NCBI GenBank assembly: GCA_964599275.1
Contig: CAZRFK010000045.1
Span: 1-15,141 of the forward strand
Reading direction: 5' to 3'
Length of the DNA: 15,141 nucleotides
Source of the DNA: PUMD01 sp964599275
Lineage (GTDB): Bacteria > Bacillota > Sulfobacillia > SLMV01
In this document: positions 12,240 through 15,141 of the stretch, piece after piece
Layout: each line of letters opens with the position of its first letter
How positions within the stretch are numbered: the first letter of the stretch is position 1
Notes under the pieces: generated by a model
Databases searched by the model: none
What the model was told of the DNA's origin: nothing
The model's input: the letters and a program-made list of their open reading frames with translations, nothing else
Position numbers and translations under genes: made by a program

Positions 12240-14540
12240 CTATTGTGGTCCGGTGAAAATCAACTTCACCTGGCCGTTGTCATCAGAACTGGCGACTGAA
12301 AGTACCTTTGTGTCTATCAGAAGGAGAGGCCGTCCCCCGGATGCGGCGTATTTGGCTTGTCCACTGTTTGCCTGCCATAATTTGAGTTTATATTCGGAAA
12401 ACCTCAATTCACCATCAGAAACTTTGAACGGCTGATATGTTAAAGCTACTACATCTGACTGCAGTGTTTCAGCTAGTGTGTTTTTTGCCCTGGTGTCTGG
12501 CCGGGTCATTATCGCCTTACCACTGAGGCCGCCTTTGCCCAGGACATGATTGAACTGCTCAGTGCCATCTGCCTTGCTTAAACCGTACAGAACATGCGGG
12601 CTGTAAAAGTACAGATGAGGGCTGCTGTTTTTGTCTGATATATGACGCACAGATTGCAGTTCATTGCGAATCTGGCCCGTAGTTCGGTCCAGCAGATAAT
12701 AGTTTAACCATGTGCTATCGGACAGAATTGAGGCGGTTTTAACTTCCTCCCGGACAAACAAAAGATTGTCTCCCGCAGATCGGATCGATGATGCCTTCGA
12801 CACCGGTGATTCCACTTCCCACTCTGTCGCACCGGTTTGCGTGTTTATGCGGCGGATATTGTTGTCTCCGATGATGTAAAGTTTTTGTCCCTCGGAGTGT
12901 AATTTGATATTGGTATCGGATATTCTTTTTTCCAGCCCGTTTTCGTCCTCTGCAGACAGCAGTTGAACACTATTGCGGGTCAAAACATAAGATGCACCGC
13001 CAGTCAATATTTCACCGTCTGTAATGATGCCAACGTACCTCTCTAGCAGCGGTCGCCCGGTCTGCAGGTTCAGTATTGATACCTGCTGGTGCTGGGCTAA
13101 AAGGAGCAGGTCTTCCTCGGGTTGCACATCAAGAATGTTTCCTGAAGTTTTCCAGAGATGATTTCCGCTGGTGCGTTCAAATGCGTAAGCCTTACTATGT
13201 AACATTCCATCCGGGTGGTGGTTTTCAAACGCTGCTACGATAGACTGAGGTGTCAGCCTCGAATACGTCATTTCGGGAGGTTCTGCTGCTGGGGATTCAA
13301 CTATTGCAATTTGTAATTCTTTCTTTCCTTGGCCAGTTCGATGGCGGCGGATTTCGCCTTCCTGCTGGCAGTAAACCCAAGCGTGTTCAGAATTATGACC
13401 GATTATCTCGGAAAATTTATAGAGAGTATCGCCGGTTTCGGCCGAGAGGGCAGTATGAAACGAATCACCTGGTGAATCACCAGGGATAGTTCTTAATTTA
13501 ACCCATATCTGATCCTGCCACAGTTTTATATCTTCAGCAGATGCGTCCCTGCTGAGTTTCCGTTCCCAGAGGGGTTTTCCAGTATAGCGGTTGATACTGC
13601 TGATAAATACCTCACCTTTTTCTTCATTACTTGTGAGTGCAACAAATAAATAATCATCAGCTACATGAATCTGAATGTTCTGAGAGTCATCTCCAATGGA
13701 AGTGGGGAAAGAATAGGACCACTGAATCTGACCTGTTAGCTGATCCAGCATGACTGCTGATTCCTCGGTAGCTACAAGGATGTTTTTGGGTAGAGCTTCT
13801 GCAAGGGTAACTGTAGTGGGGTTTCCCGGCAGTTTCTGCCGCCAAATTTCCTGACCACTAGGCATTGGTTCGGCAGGTTCTGTTGTTGGAGGTAGCGTCA
13901 TTCCTGCTGAAGCAGCGGCAGTTTGTAGGTGGTTTTGTATCTCACAGACCAGATCGGTCATCTGTTCGTACAGACGGGGAGGTAAGATAGGAGGTCGAAA
14001 CCGCCACTGCCCCTGTCGGTGTTGTGCCTGCACCTCATAACGGAAAACTTGTTCGTCGGCTTCCTGCATCAGCGCTTCAGTTCGCTCATCCATGAGGCCA
14101 TAGACTATGTCAGATGACACTCCTGCTGTTTTGGCTGCATGAAGCTGTTTCCGGCTCCATCTGGCAAGCTCATCAATATCCTGCTGGTTGAGGTCTGGCC
14201 CCACAACAGTGAAATGTGCGGTCCGCTGTCCAGTTACCTGATCGCGGATTTCCTCACTTTCCTGAGTGAGGACCCGAACCTCCTTTATTTCATATGCGCT
14301 GATGAATGTCTTTAGCAATTTCTTTTCCAACTGTCCAGTATTTTGCCAGACTGGGGCAAGTTCAGGATGAGATAAAACGTATGATTCTGCGTTCGAGAAG
14401 TTACCCTGTTGGAGTTGTGTCCACAAACTGGTCCCAGCCCGGTCTATTTCGGTGTGAACCTCCCACATTTCACACGAAGTAACTGCTGTTATCAGAAACA
14501 GGATCACTGCTGCCAGAACTATCTTGCGAGCAAGGGACAC
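12240..14540 (-). CDS. Large lipoprotein with PQQ-type beta-propeller repeats
   Basis: GTG at 14540 is chosen because AGGAGG lies at 14556-14551, 10 nt upstream. A longer frame from ATG 14639 adds 33 residues with no membrane-targeting character and would place that ribosome site inside the gene. From this start, VSLARKIVLAAVILFLITAVTSC is an ideal lipoprotein signal peptide with lipobox VTSC, so Cys23 is the lipidated residue and the 766-aa precursor is anchored on the outer face of the membrane. Residues 24 to about 230 are a helical, Gln/Glu-rich domain without a recognised family. From about 233 to the end, PQQ-type blades recur: IWRQKL, LTGQIQWS, YTGKPLWER, TSGNHLWK, QTGRPLLER, QTGATEWE, TTGQIRNE. 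Such propellers usually serve as binding scaffolds; bound PQQ or enzymatic activity cannot be claimed. It is divergent from the ThiF-family gene. Confidence 0.82.
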   Translation of the reverse strand: MSLARKIVLAAVILFLITAVTSCEMWEVHTEIDRAGTSLWTQLQQGNFSNAESYVLSHPELAPVWQNTGQLEKKLLKTFISAYEIKEVRVLTQESEEIRDQVTGQRTAHFTVVGPDLNQQDIDELARWSRKQLHAAKTAGVSSDIVYGLMDERTEALMQEADEQVFRYEVQAQHRQGQWRFRPPILPPRLYEQMTDLVCEIQNHLQTAAASAGMTLPPTTEPAEPMPSGQEIWRQKLPGNPTTVTLAEALPKNILVATEESAVMLDQLTGQIQWSYSFPTSIGDDSQNIQIHVADDYLFVALTSNEEKGEVFISSINRYTGKPLWERKLSRDASAEDIKLWQDQIWVKLRTIPGDSPGDSFHTALSAETGDTLYKFSEIIGHNSEHAWVYCQQEGEIRRHRTGQGKKELQIAIVESPAAEPPEMTYSRLTPQSIVAAFENHHPDGMLHSKAYAFERTSGNHLWKTSGNILDVQPEEDLLLLAQHQQVSILNLQTGRPLLERYVGIITDGEILTGGASYVLTRNSVQLLSAEDENGLEKRISDTNIKLHSEGQKLYIIGDNNIRRINTQTGATEWEVESPVSKASSIRSAGDNLLFVREEVKTASILSDSTWLNYYLLDRTTGQIRNELQSVRHISDKNSSPHLYFYSPHVLYGLSKADGTEQFNHVLGKGGLSGKAIMTRPDTRAKNTLAETLQSDVVALTYQPFKVSDGELRFSEYKLKLWQANSGQAKYAASGGRPLLLIDTKVLSVASSDDNGQVKLIFTGPQ

Positions 14541-14742
14541 CCGCTGAACACCTCCTCTGGTTGCATGCCGATTTTCAATTTGAATACAAGGTGTGAACCA
14601 GCACCCTGGAAAGCTTGTAAATGCCTGTGCTAAATTCATTTTAAGGGGTATTCTGGCAGAGCGCTACTACAATGGATGTTATTATAAGACCTGCAGGGAT
14701 GTATCTGTTTACACCACCAATATACAGAAAGGGAGGGAAAAG
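14541..14742. other. Divergent intergenic region between lipoprotein and ThiF-family genes
   Basis: These 202 bases hold the ribosome sites of both genes and should hold their promoters. TATTAT/TATAAG at 14680-14689 is a -10-like string toward the ThiF gene, without a matching -35. In-frame codons upstream of the lipoprotein GTG reach an ATG at 14639 but look non-coding. No hairpin or riboswitch was recognised. Confidence 0.5.
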
Positions 14743-15141
14743 ATGAAACAGAACAGCGGAAAATTCTTTGATGACCAGCAGTTGCAGCGGTATTCGCGAC
14801 AGTTAATACTGGGTGAGGTGGGTTTGTCGGGACAGCAGAAATTGTCCCAAAGCAAAATCCTGATTGTAGGGGCGGGAGGATTGGGTTCTCCGGCCGCTGT
14901 TTATCTTGCCGCCGCAGGGGTGGGTACCCTGGGAATAGTTGACGGAGACGAAGTGGGGCTGGAGAATCTGCACCGGCAGATTCTGCATGCCACTGATGAT
15001 GTGGGAAAGTCCAAAACCAACTCAGCTGCCGAGCACCTGAAAAACATAAACCCACATGTACAGGTGAATCTCCATGAAACTTATCTAACAACAGATAATG
15101 CTCTGGACATCATTGATAGATATGAGGTGGTAGTCAACGGA
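14743..15141 (+). CDS. ThiF/MoeB/HesA-family adenylyltransferase (E1-like), 3' end outside window
   Basis: The start is ATG at 14743 with GGGAGGG at 14731-14737. The reading frame stays open to the end of the window (133 codons). QLQRYSRQLILGEVGLSGQQ is the standard opening of ThiF/MoeB proteins. ILIVGAGGLGSPAAVYLAAAGVG (about 43-65) is the ATP-binding glycine loop, IVDGDEVGLENLHRQILH (69-86) holds the Asp and Arg that contact ATP, and VGKSKTNSAAEHL follows. These enzymes adenylate the C-terminal glycine of a small sulfur-carrier protein (ThiS, MoaD or relatives) in thiamine, molybdopterin or related sulfur transfer. The zinc Cys pairs, active Cys and any rhodanese domain lie beyond the window, so the subtype is open. 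A role in tRNA or peptide modification is also possible. Confidence 0.9.
   Translation, partial: MKQNSGKFFDDQQLQRYSRQLILGEVGLSGQQKLSQSKILIVGAGGLGSPAAVYLAAAGVGTLGIVDGDEVGLENLHRQILHATDDVGKSKTNSAAEHLKNINPHVQVNLHETYLTTDNALDIIDRYEVVVNG

Noticed and set aside
12252..12270. GGTGAA/TTCACC hairpin as terminator for niaR
   Set aside because: It lies inside the last codons of the opposite lipoprotein gene and is not followed by a T-run; weak stem.
14636..15091. 151-aa minus-strand ORF opposite the ThiF-family gene
   Set aside because: The plus strand is clearly ThiF/MoeB-like throughout; the antisense frame has no family features.

Overview
The window looks like chromosomal DNA of a low-to-moderate GC, Gram-positive anaerobe-type bacterium (Clostridia or a relative). 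The grounds are strong AGGAGG-type ribosome sites, frequent GTG/TTG starts, a Firmicutes-style Cys-flanked LysM protein, a NiaR regulator of the 3H family, a subtilase, and an iron-sulfur-rich flavoprotein dehydrogenase operon. No phage, transposase, CRISPR, tRNA or rRNA was seen. Assignments come from reading motifs by eye, so family names are firmer than substrates.

Layout. 1-1082: 3' part of a LysM repeat protein with a 348-bp tandem DNA repeat, closed by a strong hairpin terminator (about 1103-1132). 1313-2719: a membrane-anchored protein whose C-terminal half resembles the peptidase MA-like fold without its metal ligands. 2793-4503 (minus strand): a small membrane protein ORF followed by a decayed sorbosone/glucose dehydrogenase-type beta-propeller gene with at least three frameshifts and one nonsense codon; the apparently intact ORF at 2981-4096 is a patchwork of correct and misread segments. 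4809-6008: a MalY/PatB-type PLP C-S lyase/aminotransferase. 6219-9601: five tightly overlapping genes encoding a [2Fe-2S] protein, an FAD/NAD(P) oxidoreductase, a two-cluster ferredoxin, a BFD-like [2Fe-2S] protein and a DAO-family FAD dehydrogenase. Together these look like a multi-subunit amino or imino acid dehydrogenase related to HcnABC, opine oxidase and archaeal proline dehydrogenase, with the usual large subunit split into pieces. 9811-10344: an orphan single-domain chromate-transporter-family protein. 10373-11479 (minus): a subtilisin-like S8 protease without a signal peptide. 11695-12222: NiaR, with an inverted repeat in its leader. 12240-14540 (minus): a large lipoprotein with PQQ-type propeller repeats. 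14743-end: the 5' part of a ThiF/MoeB/HesA adenylyltransferase.

The one clear multi-gene functional unit is the 6219-9601 operon. Electrons would pass from the DAO-type dehydrogenase through FAD and Fe-S carriers to NAD(P) or another acceptor. Its substrate cannot be read from sequence; the neighbouring MalY-type enzyme hints at amino acid catabolism but has its own transcript start region. The most noteworthy observations are the cryptic pseudogene, the five-piece dehydrogenase with uniform 8-nt start/stop overlaps, the recently homogenised LysM repeats and the probable inactive peptidase.
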